This document shows, in pieces, positions 40,092 through 49,790 of a stretch of DNA of 64,000 nt. Below the pieces are notes generated by a model. The model was not told the origin of the DNA. It made no database searches and saw only the letters and a program-made list of their open reading frames with translations. Within the stretch, counting starts at the first letter, position 1, and every line of letters begins with the position of its first letter. Both the position numbers and the translations under genes were made by a program. The stretch lies in contig CANCQK010000010.1 of assembly GCA_947380295.1 (NCBI GenBank), positions 1 to 64,000 of the forward strand, in the 5' to 3' direction. The DNA is from Bdellovibrionales bacterium. GTDB lineage: Bacteria; Bdellovibrionota; UBA1018.

Positions 40092-41468
40092 TTAGCTATT
40101 TGGGCACGAGAAGTTGATCTCTGGATAGCCTTGATAATGCTCTAAAGCGGTCCTGATATTATTCCATAGCTGCTGATCAGCTCCTGGAGCATTAAATGTG
40201 GTGTTGGTCCAGTTTCCAGCTTGCGAGCCTAGCGCGCAGCCCCACGACTCACCCTCTTGGAATCCAACCTGCGTTGCAACCTGCGTTGGCACTTGGCTAC
40301 TTGAAGCCTCCTGATGAGCTGCTTGAGCGTCTGTCTGGTAACTTGTTGTAGGCGGTTGAATAATTGCCTGACTTGCATTAAAGCAATCCTCCTCTTCCAG
40401 ATTAAGATTCCCTGTTAAAGACGCTTTCAAACAACCGCTGCCAATATTGAATCCAAAATTACTGGATGAATTGTTGATGAGATCAGCCTTTAATCCGGCG
40501 ATTACCCCACTACTATAAGTTTGCTGGGGGGTAGCACTAGTGTTGGTCCAGTTATCGTTCTGGCGTTGTGCAAATACAAAATTTGAAGCGGTCTGGTTCA
40601 TGGCGCCTATATTGAAATAATCGTAACTACTTCCAGTGTCAGTTCCGCTACCGCTGCTAAGAGTAGCAATAGTTTTGACTCCGCTCCAACCTCCCATTCC
40701 TATATCGCCCGATGCTACGCTGCGACTGGTGGATGTGCTACCGATAGCTGAGACGCTCATAAGTGAAAGGTGATTAGCAGTGCTTCCCGTGGAATCATAA
40801 TCGGCCTGAGCGGATAGGTAAAAATTTTGAGTGAATGGACCAGTACTACTCGGTGATTGACAGCCATACATTTTTACAGATGTGACGTTGTTTGAACTAT
40901 TCCTGACGACTTGGATCTTAGTTCTTAGATTCAAAGGCACCGCAGCGTTGTTATTATCTGTGAATTGTCCAGTCATGGAGGTGTAACCAAAGGTCGAATT
41001 AGTTCCACTATCTAACTTATTTGCGTCTGTCATCATGCCAATGGATATGAGACTATTAGTCTGATTATTTAATCCCTGAAGGGTCCGAGCAAGTCCTTTC
41101 CCGGCATGACAGAGTCCTAGGGATTTGCTGCCGGCTGTGTACCCTGTGCCAGTATAAGCATCCTTGAGGTGGAACAGGTCAAGACCCGCAGCAGCACTGC
41201 CCCCTGTACCTGTCCTTGCTGTGTTTGCTATCTTGGCCCCTCCTTTGAGAGCCACTCTGGCCGACCCTGCTGCTCCTTGCACAGGATCAGTGACCTTTGG
41301 AAGATCCATGATCCTGCTGAAACCACTTTTGTTTCCAGTTCCTGCTCCGTTTTCTGCTGCCTTTGTGCACCCATTCAGCGCACCTGCAGCTGTCAGTGAC
41401 ACCATCACGATGGCGACTGTACCGTTCGAAGCTACTCCCTGGCTTTTCTTTTTACTGGCTGACTTCAT
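40092..41468 (-). CDS. predicted lipoprotein of an undescribed family, member A
   Basis: 458 residues from the ATG at 41468. A GTG at 41492 would add eight residues, but AAGAAG fits the ATG better. A basic N-terminus and hydrophobic stretch end in the lipobox ALNGC, so it should be lipid-anchored. The mature protein is rich in Ser, Thr, Asn and Gly. It shares an order of features with the protein at 45110: a lipobox, LCHAGKGLARTL, a beta-rich region, GGWSGVKTIATL and FNIGSGC. No known domain is recognised. Base composition and repeats nearby mark it as accessory. Confidence 0.75.
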   Translation of the reverse strand: MKSASKKKSQGVASNGTVAIVMVSLTAAGALNGCTKAAENGAGTGNKSGFSRIMDLPKVTDPVQGAAGSARVALKGGAKIANTARTGTGGSAAAGLDLFHLKDAYTGTGYTAGSKSLGLCHAGKGLARTLQGLNNQTNSLISIGMMTDANKLDSGTNSTFGYTSMTGQFTDNNNAAVPLNLRTKIQVVRNSSNNVTSVKMYGCQSPSSTGPFTQNFYLSAQADYDSTGSTANHLSLMSVSAIGSTSTSRSVASGDIGMGGWSGVKTIATLSSGSGTDTGSSYDYFNIGAMNQTASNFVFAQRQNDNWTNTSATPQQTYSSGVIAGLKADLINNSSSNFGFNIGSGCLKASLTGNLNLEEEDCFNASQAIIQPPTTSYQTDAQAAHQEASSSQVPTQVATQVGFQEGESWGCALGSQAGNWTNTTFNAPGADQQLWNNIRTALEHYQGYPEINFSCPNS

Positions 41469-41690
41469 AAGTTCTTCTTTCTGATTTGACACATTTTAAA
41501 ATCCAACATCGTAGGTATCGGACATTGGATTAAGATAGTTAAATTATTTATCTACCTAATAAGTATATTAAGTTTTATATTGAAAAAAAAGTGAGTCTGA
41601 CGCGACGCAGTCGTTTAAATTTAAAAATGGTAAATTGATTCATGATTCTGAAGGGTTGTCAGTTCTTGAATGGAGAGGTATCCTTGCGTG

Positions 41691-43601
41691 ATGACACACT
41701 CGATTGAGATCAAAAACTTTGATGACTATCTCCGCGTTTATGCCTTTTCGCTCGAAAATAACGAACAATTCTGGAGCGAGGTGGCAAATACTCGGATTTC
41801 CTGGCGGAAAACCTGGGACCAGGTATCCCAATGCGATTATCACACCGGGAAAATTTCTTGGTATCTGGGAGCTGAACTCAACGTTGCTGAAAACTGCGTT
41901 GATCGCCACATTCAAGCGGGTCGGGGGAATAAAAAAGCCCTGATCTGGGTCGGTAACGAGGTTGGCGAGGAAAAAATCTATACTTACCAACAAGTTTACG
42001 AGGAAGTTTGCAGAGTTGCACATGCTTTGGAGTCGCTTGGGATTAAAAAAGGCGATCGAGTGGGGATCTACCTTCCTAATATTCCAGAGCTTGCTTTTAG
42101 CATGCTGGCTTGTGCTCGAATTGGGGCGATTCATAGCGTGATCTTTGGTGGGTTCTCTGCGCACTCCATTCAGAGTCGAATGAATGACTGTGGCGCCAAG
42201 CTCATCATTACCTCCAATGGAGTTTACCGGGGTGATAAATGGATCGACCTCAAGTCAAACGTCGATGAGGCGCTCACCAGCGGGTGTCCGACGATCGAAA
42301 AGGTTTTAGTGGTTCCGCACCGTTCGCAGCCAAAGTGGGAGCTTCAACCTCTCGATTTGAATTGGAACGAGGTGGTCAAGCCGTTCACGCCCCACATTGC
42401 GCCGAGCCACTCTTCCGAAGATCCGCTTTTCATTCTCTACACCTCAGGGAGTACGGGAAAGCCCAAGGGTGTTTTGCATACGATGGGCGGGTACATCGTG
42501 TATACCTCTTACAGTCACCAATTGGTTTTTCAACCCCAAGAAAAAGACGTTTATTTTTGTACTGCTGATCTCGGCTGGATCACCGGACATTCCTATTTAC
42601 TCTACGGACCATTGGCTAACGGGGTGACGACCGTGATGTATGAGGGTGTTCCCCAGCATCCGACCCCTAGCCGCCTTTGGGAAATTACGGACCAACATTC
42701 GGTGAATATTTTTTACACCGCACCTACAGCGATTCGTATCTTGGCTAGCCTAGGTGATGCACCTGTGGTTAAAACCTCCCGTAAATCCCTCAGGACCTTG
42801 GGTACCGTGGGTGAGCCCATCAATCCTGAGGCATGGCGCTGGTACTCCTCCGTTGTGGGTGAAGATCGCTGTCCGATTGTGGATACTTGGTGGCAGACGG
42901 AAACGGGGGGGATTCTCATCTCGCCTCTCTCTGGCATCACACCTACTCAGCCTGGCAGTGCAACCTTGCCGCTGCCAGGAATCGAGCCTAAGATTTTCAC
43001 TGAGGCGGGTAAAACCCTCGAGGGAGAGGGTCAAGGTGCTCTCGTGATCGCCCGCTCGTGGCCCGGTCAGATGCGCGGTGTTTATGGTGATTCTGAAAAG
43101 TTTTTTGACACCTACCTTAAGCAATACCCTGAGCACTACTTCACCGGTGATGGAGCCAAGAGAGATGCCGCGAACTATTACTGGATCTTGGGACGCATGG
43201 ACGACGTGATTAAAATCTCAGGCCATCGTTTAGGCACCGCAGAGATTGAGTCTGCTTGTATCATTCACTCAGACGTCGTCGAGTCCGCTGCGATCGGCGT
43301 TCATGATGACCTCACTGGAGAGTCCTTGCATCTTTTTGTCGTTCTCAAGTCGAATGTTGCGAAAACCCCTGAGATCTCCAAAGGTCTGATTCAGCTCATT
43401 CGTAAAGAAGTCGGAGCCCTCGCTACACCGAAGAAAATTCATTTCGTACCCGGTCTCCCAAAAACTCGGAGCGGCAAAATCATGCGCCGAATTCTTAAGA
43501 AACTTGCTGTGCGTGAGTTCAACGACCTCGGCGATACCAGTACTCTCGCTGAACCTGGTGTAGTCGAGTTGATTAAACAAGCTGTAATGGGGGAGAACTG
43601 A
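41691..43601 (+). CDS. acs: acetyl-CoA synthetase
   Basis: 636 residues from the ATG at 41691, which follows GGAGAGG by 12 bases; an in-frame ATG at 41670 adds seven. It activates acetate with ATP and CoA. The AMP-binding motif LYTSGSTGKPKGVLH, the acetate-pocket region with DTWWQTETGG, the hinge and the C-terminal acyl-adenylate lysine in PKTRSGKIMRRILKK (a target of reversible acetylation) are all present. Length fits Acs. It is monocistronic. Confidence 0.97.
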   Translation: MTHSIEIKNFDDYLRVYAFSLENNEQFWSEVANTRISWRKTWDQVSQCDYHTGKISWYLGAELNVAENCVDRHIQAGRGNKKALIWVGNEVGEEKIYTYQQVYEEVCRVAHALESLGIKKGDRVGIYLPNIPELAFSMLACARIGAIHSVIFGGFSAHSIQSRMNDCGAKLIITSNGVYRGDKWIDLKSNVDEALTSGCPTIEKVLVVPHRSQPKWELQPLDLNWNEVVKPFTPHIAPSHSSEDPLFILYTSGSTGKPKGVLHTMGGYIVYTSYSHQLVFQPQEKDVYFCTADLGWITGHSYLLYGPLANGVTTVMYEGVPQHPTPSRLWEITDQHSVNIFYTAPTAIRILASLGDAPVVKTSRKSLRTLGTVGEPINPEAWRWYSSVVGEDRCPIVDTWWQTETGGILISPLSGITPTQPGSATLPLPGIEPKIFTEAGKTLEGEGQGALVIARSWPGQMRGVYGDSEKFFDTYLKQYPEHYFTGDGAKRDAANYYWILGRMDDVIKISGHRLGTAEIESACIIHSDVVESAAIGVHDDLTGESLHLFVVLKSNVAKTPEISKGLIQLIRKEVGALATPKKIHFVPGLPKTRSGKIMRRILKKLAVREFNDLGDTSTLAEPGVVELIKQAVMGEN

Positions 43602-43688
43602 AGTTTTAGAGGCCAATAGCTGCGTTGGAAAACCTACGATCTGGTAAACAAAAATTGAATTTGAGCATTTTTTTGAGTAAAGTCAGGT

Positions 43689-44405
43689 GTGCGAAAAAAA
43701 ATTAAACTGGCAATTTTGGCATTATTTACGGTTCTTACCTCGAGTTCTTACGCAGAGTCATCCGATCGCGTACTATTTTTTCCAGGCTCGTTTTCGCCGC
43801 CCCATCGGGCCCATTTCGAACTTTTGAAAACTGCTTTGCGCACTTACCCAAGGAGCGAAGTGGTTGTGATTTTTAACAATCAGATCAGGGACCAGATTGA
43901 TCCAGAGATCGCGCGTGAAATCTGGAGTCATTACTACTTCAGAGTATTGTCTGAAGAGTTTCCCAATAGTCAGTTTTTGGTTGAAAGCGCTCATGACCAA
44001 GATCCGCACTTTGCTGCTATTTGGAAATTTAAAAAGGACTCTCGATACAAAAATGCAATTATTATTGCAGGAGAAGATCGAAAGGAATATTCAAGAAAGT
44101 TGGATGAACCCAAGTGGAGAAGTGTGCTCGCCCCGTTGGAGAAGGAAGGGCGTTTCATTTCCTATTGGGTCACTCAGCGCGACCAAGAGGCGCCTGATGC
44201 GATTTCAGCGACGCGACTGAGGGAGTGCCTTCGCGGTTCCATACGGGGTAACGAGGTAGATCAAGGGCTTCTGCGCGAGTGCCGACGGTTTTTTCCAACT
44301 GAACTGAGTGATTCTCTATTTTTGGAGGCAGCGAGCTGGGTGGCGAACAGAATGATGATGAATATGAGCGCCAAGGAAAGTGGTGCATTGCGCGACTTCC
44401 GGTAG
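43689..44405 (+). CDS. secreted protein with a nucleotidyltransferase (NadD-like) fold
   Basis: 238 residues from a GTG. The first ~23 residues are a classical signal peptide (RKKIKLAILALFTVLTSSSYA). The next part reads FFPGSFSPPHRAHFELL, the N-terminal H-x-x-H of the NadD/cytidylyltransferase superfamily with HRAH in place of HxGH. The downstream ISATRLRE resembles the conserved ISxTxxR motif. The catalytic layout thus looks intact but the protein should be exported. The periplasm lacks ATP, so an unusual substrate or a non-catalytic use is possible. No family name is offered. Confidence 0.8.
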   Translation: MRKKIKLAILALFTVLTSSSYAESSDRVLFFPGSFSPPHRAHFELLKTALRTYPRSEVVVIFNNQIRDQIDPEIAREIWSHYYFRVLSEEFPNSQFLVESAHDQDPHFAAIWKFKKDSRYKNAIIIAGEDRKEYSRKLDEPKWRSVLAPLEKEGRFISYWVTQRDQEAPDAISATRLRECLRGSIRGNEVDQGLLRECRRFFPTELSDSLFLEAASWVANRMMMNMSAKESGALRDFR

Positions 44406-44521
44406 GCGCGCTATTGCCTGACTAAATGTGTTTTTTCTGAAAGGTGGCGCATTTCTAAAAAAGCCCACGCCCATCCATTGGTCCAAAAAAATCTGTTAGA
44501 ATAAAATTTGGAGGGTTTCAT

Positions 44522-45085
44522 ATGGGAGAACCGGCTAAAAAATTTGCAACCTACGACGATCTACTCTCAGTACCGGAGAACTTGGTGGCCGAGATTATTA
44601 CCGGGGAGCTGATTACTTCACCTCGTCCAACAGCAGAACACAGTCATGCGTCATCGAGTTTAGGTGACGAAATTGTTAGTCCTTTTCAAAAAGGGAAGGG
44701 TGGTCCAGGTGGATGGTGGATTTTAGATGAACCAGAAATTCACCTGAGTGGTGACATCGTTGTTCCTGACCTTGCGGGTTGGAGACTGGATATTCACCCG
44801 AGTATCAAAGGGAGAAAAAAGTACCACGAGGTTGCTCCTCAATGGGTTTGTGAGGTCTTGTCACCCAGTACTGCAAGGACTGATCGCATAAAAAAAATGC
44901 CGATCTATCTTAGAGAAAAGGTAGATCATGTTTGGTTAATCGATCCAATCATGAAAACACTCGAAGTCTTTCAGCGAAACGAAAGTCAGTGGATTCTTCT
45001 TAATTCGTATGTAGGCCATGAATTGATTCGTGCGGCACCATTTGATGCCGCCGCAATTGATCTGGGCTCTCTCTGGTTGGACTGA
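44522..45085 (+). CDS. Uma2-family restriction-endonuclease-like protein
   Basis: 187 residues with the DUF820/Uma2 layout: YDDLLSVPENLVAEIITGEL, then the PD-(D/E)xK-like core VVPDLAGWR and CEVLSPSTARTDRIKKMPIY, and a C-terminal beta tail. GGAGG precedes the ATG. The family has an endonuclease fold and is often multiplied in genomes; its biological role is unsettled. Its 3' end faces the lipoprotein gene at 45110. Confidence 0.87.
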   Translation: MGEPAKKFATYDDLLSVPENLVAEIITGELITSPRPTAEHSHASSSLGDEIVSPFQKGKGGPGGWWILDEPEIHLSGDIVVPDLAGWRLDIHPSIKGRKKYHEVAPQWVCEVLSPSTARTDRIKKMPIYLREKVDHVWLIDPIMKTLEVFQRNESQWILLNSYVGHELIRAAPFDAAAIDLGSLWLD

Positions 45086-45109
45086 TTTTGAGCCGAGGTG
45101 GTTCGCCGC

Positions 45110-46432
45110 CTAAAACGTCGTGCCGTTGCAATCGGGAAGGGGTGCTTCGGCCAGTAGGCCAGCGTCCTCCTGGCAGTCTGCAAAATCTTTGGCTGGATCT
45201 GTGTTGATGGTGGCTTGGGGTGATGGGAGCGGCGTGAACTCAGTTCTTCCGGAGGGGAGTTTGCAGTCCCAGGCACTGTCGTCTGCAGTGGAAAATACGA
45301 CATTCGGCGGACTGGTGGGCGGCATAGCAGATACAGTTTGGTTTGCTTGCTGAAGGTAGTCTGCAAATCCGGTATTAGGCTCGGGTGTAAAAGTGTTTAG
45401 CGTTTCTCCGTTCCAGCAGTTGAAAAAAGTGGCGTCTGAGGGTGTGCTCTCGTAGGCGCAACCACTCCCAATTGAAAAGAGATGAGATTTTCCGCTCGAA
45501 GGGAGGGCTTGAAAGAGTGCTGCGTTCTTTTCGGTCGCAGTGGCACTGATGAATTTTACCTCTCCAGGTGTGAATTGGAGCTGGTCTACTTGCCAGTACG
45601 AAATCGTATCCACTTCGTTCAGAGTTGAGCCTTGTTCAAATTGAGAAATGATTGTTTTCTGTCCGGTCCAATTTCCAGAACCGTTTAGGCTTCCCTGAGT
45701 CTCGATGGCACTCCTGTAAAAGTTTGAAGTCGCCTGGTGGCTGGAAGGATCTTGTAGGTTTTGCCGCACGACGCCGCGAACTAGGGCGTCTGTCGGTGCA
45801 GTCCCTGAGTAATTGATCCGTTTCGAAAGGAATCCTTTTTGTGACCCTCCCGAGCAGTTCCAGAGTCTGAGTTCTTTAATTGAGGCTTGGTCGTCCGTTA
45901 GTGTTACTTTTAATTTATAAGTGGTGGCCTCATTGACTGACCGGGCAAGCGGCAAATAGGCGAAGTAAAGCTCTCCCGTGATTGTGTTGGGTAACATTCC
46001 GTATTTTTGCCAATTTTTGAGGTTGCAGGCTTCGTAGTCGAGATAGGCTGCTGCCTTTAGATCACGTAGTATTCTAGAACTCGTCTGACAGAGAACTCCT
46101 GAGTGATTGCCACCCGAGTTTGAGTTCGAAGAGGGATCCCACTTATAAATGGAACCCATCATGGCGAGTTCAGTGCCATTGTGTGCAGCGTTAGCTGCTT
46201 CTGTGTGAGTTGTCGTCGAACGGCTGGATATCTTTGAGTTGGGCAGAGGGGTAGCTAGGTTTTCAGCGATATCGGGTAAGTGAGAGAGGTTGGGTCTAGA
46301 GCTTCCTGTGTTGATCTGGGGAGATGGGAGTTTTAGGTTTGAACAGCTCGTGGGTAATAACAGAGCCAGCGCGGCTCCGACTAGGGTTAACGGGCGCAAG
46401 GCTTGATCTAAGTTCCGAGTGAAGGGATTCAT
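45110..46432 (-). CDS. predicted lipoprotein of the same undescribed family, member B
   Basis: 440 residues from the ATG at 46432; a TTG at 46468 would add twelve. The signal sequence ends in the lipobox LLPTSC. The order of motifs matches the protein at 40092: LCQTSSRILRDL, a beta-rich region with CSGGS, GNWTGQKTIISQF and FSIGSGC. The last part carries further cysteines (WDCKLPSG and DCQED). Identity is low overall, so the two are old paralogues. No known domain is recognised. Confidence 0.75.
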   Translation of the reverse strand: MNPFTRNLDQALRPLTLVGAALALLLPTSCSNLKLPSPQINTGSSRPNLSHLPDIAENLATPLPNSKISSRSTTTHTEAANAAHNGTELAMMGSIYKWDPSSNSNSGGNHSGVLCQTSSRILRDLKAAAYLDYEACNLKNWQKYGMLPNTITGELYFAYLPLARSVNEATTYKLKVTLTDDQASIKELRLWNCSGGSQKGFLSKRINYSGTAPTDALVRGVVRQNLQDPSSHQATSNFYRSAIETQGSLNGSGNWTGQKTIISQFEQGSTLNEVDTISYWQVDQLQFTPGEVKFISATATEKNAALFQALPSSGKSHLFSIGSGCAYESTPSDATFFNCWNGETLNTFTPEPNTGFADYLQQANQTVSAMPPTSPPNVVFSTADDSAWDCKLPSGRTEFTPLPSPQATINTDPAKDFADCQEDAGLLAEAPLPDCNGTTF

Positions 46433-46609
46433 ATCTTCTATTCTGAAGCTATTACTTGATAAATTCAATCAGAAATTAAGAATCTCAACGAATCAACTGG
46501 TTACTCAATGTTAAAAGTTATTTACATAGGAGTGCGATATCGCAGCTCATTCAGTCTGAAATCCAGCTCTAGCAGGCTTTTTCGCTGTGTCCTCGAAGAC
46601 ACCCTAACT

Positions 46610-46638
46610 TTGACTTGAAATCCGACCCCCGTTATCGT
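46610..46638 (+). promoter_or_regulatory. promoter of the isc operon
   Basis: TTGACT (46610-46615) and TATCGT (46633-46638) are separated by 17 bases and lie 17 bases before the iscR ATG. A short inverted repeat GTGTC/GACAC (46587-46602) sits just upstream. In other bacteria IscR represses this promoter by binding near it; no clear IscR motif is identified here. Confidence 0.65.
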
Positions 46639-46655
46639 AATTAAAGGTCCTGTTT

Positions 46656-47141
46656 ATGATTAAGTTCAATCGAACCACAGAATACGGCCTGATGGCTCTT
46701 CGCCACATGAGCCGCAAGCAGTCCGCCGATTCATCCGAAATCACGAGTGCGAGAGAGATCTCAGATACTTACGGGCTGCCCTTTGAAATTACTGCTAAGA
46801 CTTTGCTTAGGCTCAAAGATAGTGGCTTGATCCAATCTGCTCAAGGAGCCAAGGGTGGCTACACTTTGATTCGTTCTTTGAATCAAGTTTCCTTCGCAGA
46901 GTTCTTAGTTTTGATGGAGGGACAGCAATCCGTGGTGTCCTGTGCAGGTCAGACTAAGAAAGATTTAGAAGGATGTGAGTACGACACCCGGTGTGAGATC
47001 AAACACGTCATGGGTCGGTTGAACGAGAGAGTAACCCGATTTTTGTCGGGGATTCAGCTGGCTGAAATTGCGAATGAGTCTTCTGACTTAGTCCACATCA
47101 GCAGCTTTAGTGAGATGAGCAACAAAGGAAGTAGTCCATGA
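46656..47141 (+). CDS. iscR: Rrf2-family iron-sulfur regulator IscR
   Basis: 161 residues. An N-terminal winged helix beginning [18 protein letters not shown] is followed by a cluster-binding region with C96, C107 and C113 and a histidine at 117. The cysteine spacing (ten then five residues between) is wider than the enterobacterial one. The stop overlaps the iscS start by 4 bases. As the first gene of the operon it should set isc expression according to iron-sulfur status. Confidence 0.93.
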   Translation: MIKFNRTTEYGLMALRHMSRKQSADSSEITSAREISDTYGLPFEITAKTLLRLKDSGLIQSAQGAKGGYTLIRSLNQVSFAEFLVLMEGQQSVVSCAGQTKKDLEGCEYDTRCEIKHVMGRLNERVTRFLSGIQLAEIANESSDLVHISSFSEMSNKGSSP

Positions 47142-48352
47142 AATTACCGATCTATCTTGATTATCATGCCACCACGCCCGTCGATCCTGAAGTTCTTCAG
47201 GCAATGATCCCCTTTTTTACCGAGGTTTTCGGAAATGCGGCGAGCAGAAACCATGAGTATGGCTGGACTGCTGAAGCTGCTGTCGAAAAGGCCAGGCAGC
47301 AGGTTGCCAAACTGATTGGTGCAAGTGAAAAGGAAATGATTTTTACCAGCGGCGCTACTGAGGGCAACAACCTTGCAATTCAAGGGGTCGCTGAGATGTA
47401 CAAGGAAAAAGGTAACCATATCATTACCTCCTGCATCGAGCATAAAGCCGTATTGGATACCTGCCACGCGCTTGAGGAAAAAGGATTTGCTGTGACCTAC
47501 CTGCCAGTGGATCACTATGGGCAGGTGAGTGCTGAATCGGTTCGCAATGCAATTACCCCTCAGACTATTCTGGTTTCGATCATGGCTGCCAATAACGAGA
47601 TTGGCACCATCAATCCACTTCGCGAAATTGGAGCTGTTTGTAAAGAAAAGGGCGTGCTTTTTCACACTGATGCAGTGCAAGCCGTTGGCAAAATCCCCAT
47701 GAATGTTGAGGAAATGGGAATCGACTTATTGTCCATGACTGCACATAAAATTTATGGTCCAAAAGGGATCGGTGCCCTGTACGTACGCCGAAAAAACCCA
47801 CGCGTACGCCTCGCTGCGATCGTGCATGGCGGGGGTCACGAGCGTGGGATGCGTTCGGGCACTCTGAATGTTCCTGGAATTGTGGGTTTTGGAAAAGCGA
47901 TTGAAGTTGCGGGCCGTGTCATGAGCGATGAAAGCTCACGTATCAAACGTCTCCGCGACTTGCTCTGGGATCGAATTCGCTCTGAATTAGACGAGGTTTT
48001 CCTGAATGGACATCCTACAGAGCATCTCCCTGGTAACTTAAACGTGAGCTTCGCCTACGTCGAGGGAGAGTCCTTGATGATGGGAATGAAAGAGCTCGCT
48101 GTATCGAGCGGGTCTGCTTGTACTTCGGCAAGTCTTGAACCTTCATATGTTCTGAAAAATATTGGCGTGGGCGAAGATTTGGCTCATACCAGTATTCGAT
48201 TTGGATTGGGTCGATTCACTACCGAAGAGGAAGTCGACTTCGCTGCTGAGAAAGTGATTAGCACGGTTAGAAAACTCAGAGATCTTTCGCCTCTTTACGA
48301 AATGGCAAAAGAGGGAATTGATCTCAAATCTGTGAACTGGACAGGGCACTAG
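47138..48352 (+). CDS. iscS: cysteine desulfurase IscS
   Basis: 404 residues. It removes sulfur from cysteine with pyridoxal phosphate. The PLP-binding lysine is in [11 protein letters not shown] (near 206) and the catalytic cysteine loop is [13 protein letters not shown] (near 327); this is the longer-loop IscS form. It starts within the iscR stop. Confidence 0.98.
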   Translation: MKLPIYLDYHATTPVDPEVLQAMIPFFTEVFGNAASRNHEYGWTAEAAVEKARQQVAKLIGASEKEMIFTSGATEGNNLAIQGVAEMYKEKGNHIITSCIEHKAVLDTCHALEEKGFAVTYLPVDHYGQVSAESVRNAITPQTILVSIMAANNEIGTINPLREIGAVCKEKGVLFHTDAVQAVGKIPMNVEEMGIDLLSMTAHKIYGPKGIGALYVRRKNPRVRLAAIVHGGGHERGMRSGTLNVPGIVGFGKAIEVAGRVMSDESSRIKRLRDLLWDRIRSELDEVFLNGHPTEHLPGNLNVSFAYVEGESLMMGMKELAVSSGSACTSASLEPSYVLKNIGVGEDLAHTSIRFGLGRFTTEEEVDFAAEKVISTVRKLRDLSPLYEMAKEGIDLKSVNWTGH

Positions 48353-48380
48353 ACCCACTCGTTGAATAAGGAGACTGATT

Positions 48381-48782
48381 ATGGCCTATAATACAAAAGT
48401 AATCGATCATTACGAAAATCCCCGAAACGTGGGTTCTTTGGACAAGAACTCTAAAAACGTTGGAACCGGCTTGGTCGGCGCACCGGAGTGTGGTGACGTG
48501 ATGAAGCTCCAGATCGAAATCGACGAAAAAACTCACGTCATCAAGGATGCTAAATTTAAGACCTTTGGTTGCGGGAGTGCAATTGCGAGTTCATCACTGG
48601 CTACCGAATGGGTCAAAGGCAAGACCATTGAGCAGGCGCTGGCGATTAAGAACACTGAAATTGTGAAGGAACTTTCTCTTCCTCCGATTAAGATTCACTG
48701 TTCGGTTTTGGCAGAAGACGCCATTAAAGCCGCCATTCAAGATTACGTGAAGAAGCACGAAGGAGAGGAGAAGACTGCATGA
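48381..48782 (+). CDS. iscU: Fe-S cluster scaffold IscU
   Basis: 133 residues with the three ligands C37, C64 and C107 and the aspartate D39. The motif LPPIK (100-104) is the recognition site for the chaperone HscA. AAGGAG precedes the ATG. It overlaps iscA by 4 bases. Confidence 0.98.
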   Translation: MAYNTKVIDHYENPRNVGSLDKNSKNVGTGLVGAPECGDVMKLQIEIDEKTHVIKDAKFKTFGCGSAIASSSLATEWVKGKTIEQALAIKNTEIVKELSLPPIKIHCSVLAEDAIKAAIQDYVKKHEGEEKTA

Positions 48783-49114
48783 GCGAGATCCAAATTACAG
48801 AAAAGGCAGTGAGCGAAATCAAACGCATTCAGTCGAGCGATGCTACAGCAACGAACTCGATGTTGCGTGTGATGGTCGTGGGCGGTGGTTGTTCTGGGAT
48901 GAGTTATAAACTCGGATTTGACAACCAACCTGCTGCCGCAAATGACAAGGTATTTGAGAAGGACGGCATCAAGGTGGTTTGCGATGCTAAGTCGTTTCTT
49001 TTTATCTCGGGCACTGAGCTTGATTTTACCGATGGTTTGAATGGGACTGGTTTTGTCTTTAATAATCCCAACGCAAAACGCACCTGTGGATGTGGAAACA
49101 GTTTCTCAGCCTAA
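48779..49114 (+). CDS. iscA: A-type Fe-S carrier IscA
   Basis: 111 residues of the HesB/IscA family with the three conserved cysteines C38, C103 and C105 (GGGCSGMSYKLGF and TCGCG). It transfers clusters from the scaffold to client proteins. The stop at 49112-49114 lies inside the hscB gene start region. Confidence 0.97.
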   Translation: MSEIQITEKAVSEIKRIQSSDATATNSMLRVMVVGGGCSGMSYKLGFDNQPAAANDKVFEKDGIKVVCDAKSFLFISGTELDFTDGLNGTGFVFNNPNAKRTCGCGNSFSA

Positions 49115-49790
49115 TCAGAGTTCTTGCTCGGAATGCGGACGAAAGCTGGAAGGCTATTTAGCCAATCATCTTTGTTCAACATGCCAAGCTCCTCAGCCCC
49201 TCAGAGAAGGGGAGTCCTATTTTCACGCCTTTGATTTGCCAATGAAGTTTGGACTGGATGTAGCCCTGGTTCAAAAGCGCTTTTACGAGATTTCGCGAGA
49301 GTTGCATCCAGATCGATTTGTATCGTCGTCTGTTGATTATCGGGCTAGATCGATGGCTCGGATGAGCTTTCTAAATCAGGCCTTTCAAGCCTTGAGAAAT
49401 TCTTCAGCTTTGCGGGAGTATATCCTCAAGCTCCATGGCTTGCGCGCCTCGGGTATTGAAATGAGAGCTGAGGGGCGTCAGCTGCAAAAAGCTGCTATGC
49501 CGATTGAACTTGCAGAGTCCTGGTTTGAGCTTCAGGAAGCAGTCCTTGATGATCCTGGCCAAGCTGGTGTCAGAGTGATTGAGTTCGAAGCTGAACTCGC
49601 TCGACTCAAAACTCAGGGTGAAATTCGCTTGAAAGCTTTAGAAGCTCAGTTTGATCGACTCCCAAAAGATGCTGAGACCGAAATCCTCGCGATTTTGAGT
49701 CAGATGGATGTAGAACTTCAGCGCCAAAATTATTTTAGATCGATTGAAAAAGACGTAGAACGGATGAAAAGAAATGTCAGTTCAGTTTGA
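49092..49790 (+). CDS. hscB: Fe-S co-chaperone HscB with an N-terminal zinc-knuckle module
   Basis: About 232 residues; the start is uncertain, with GTG codons at 49086 and 49092. A reading from 49041 would overlap iscA by 74 bases. The J-domain with ELHPDRFV is followed by the helical IscU-binding domain. Before the J-domain two CxxC pairs, CSEC and CSTC, separated by an ELEGY-type loop, make a small zinc or iron-binding knob. Such an N-terminal extension is known in eukaryotic HSC20 but not in standard bacterial HscB. Coupled to hscA by a 17-base overlap. Confidence 0.9.
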   Translation: METVSQPNQSSCSECGRKLEGYLANHLCSTCQAPQPLREGESYFHAFDLPMKFGLDVALVQKRFYEISRELHPDRFVSSSVDYRARSMARMSFLNQAFQALRNSSALREYILKLHGLRASGIEMRAEGRQLQKAAMPIELAESWFELQEAVLDDPGQAGVRVIEFEAELARLKTQGEIRLKALEAQFDRLPKDAETEILAILSQMDVELQRQNYFRSIEKDVERMKRNVSSV

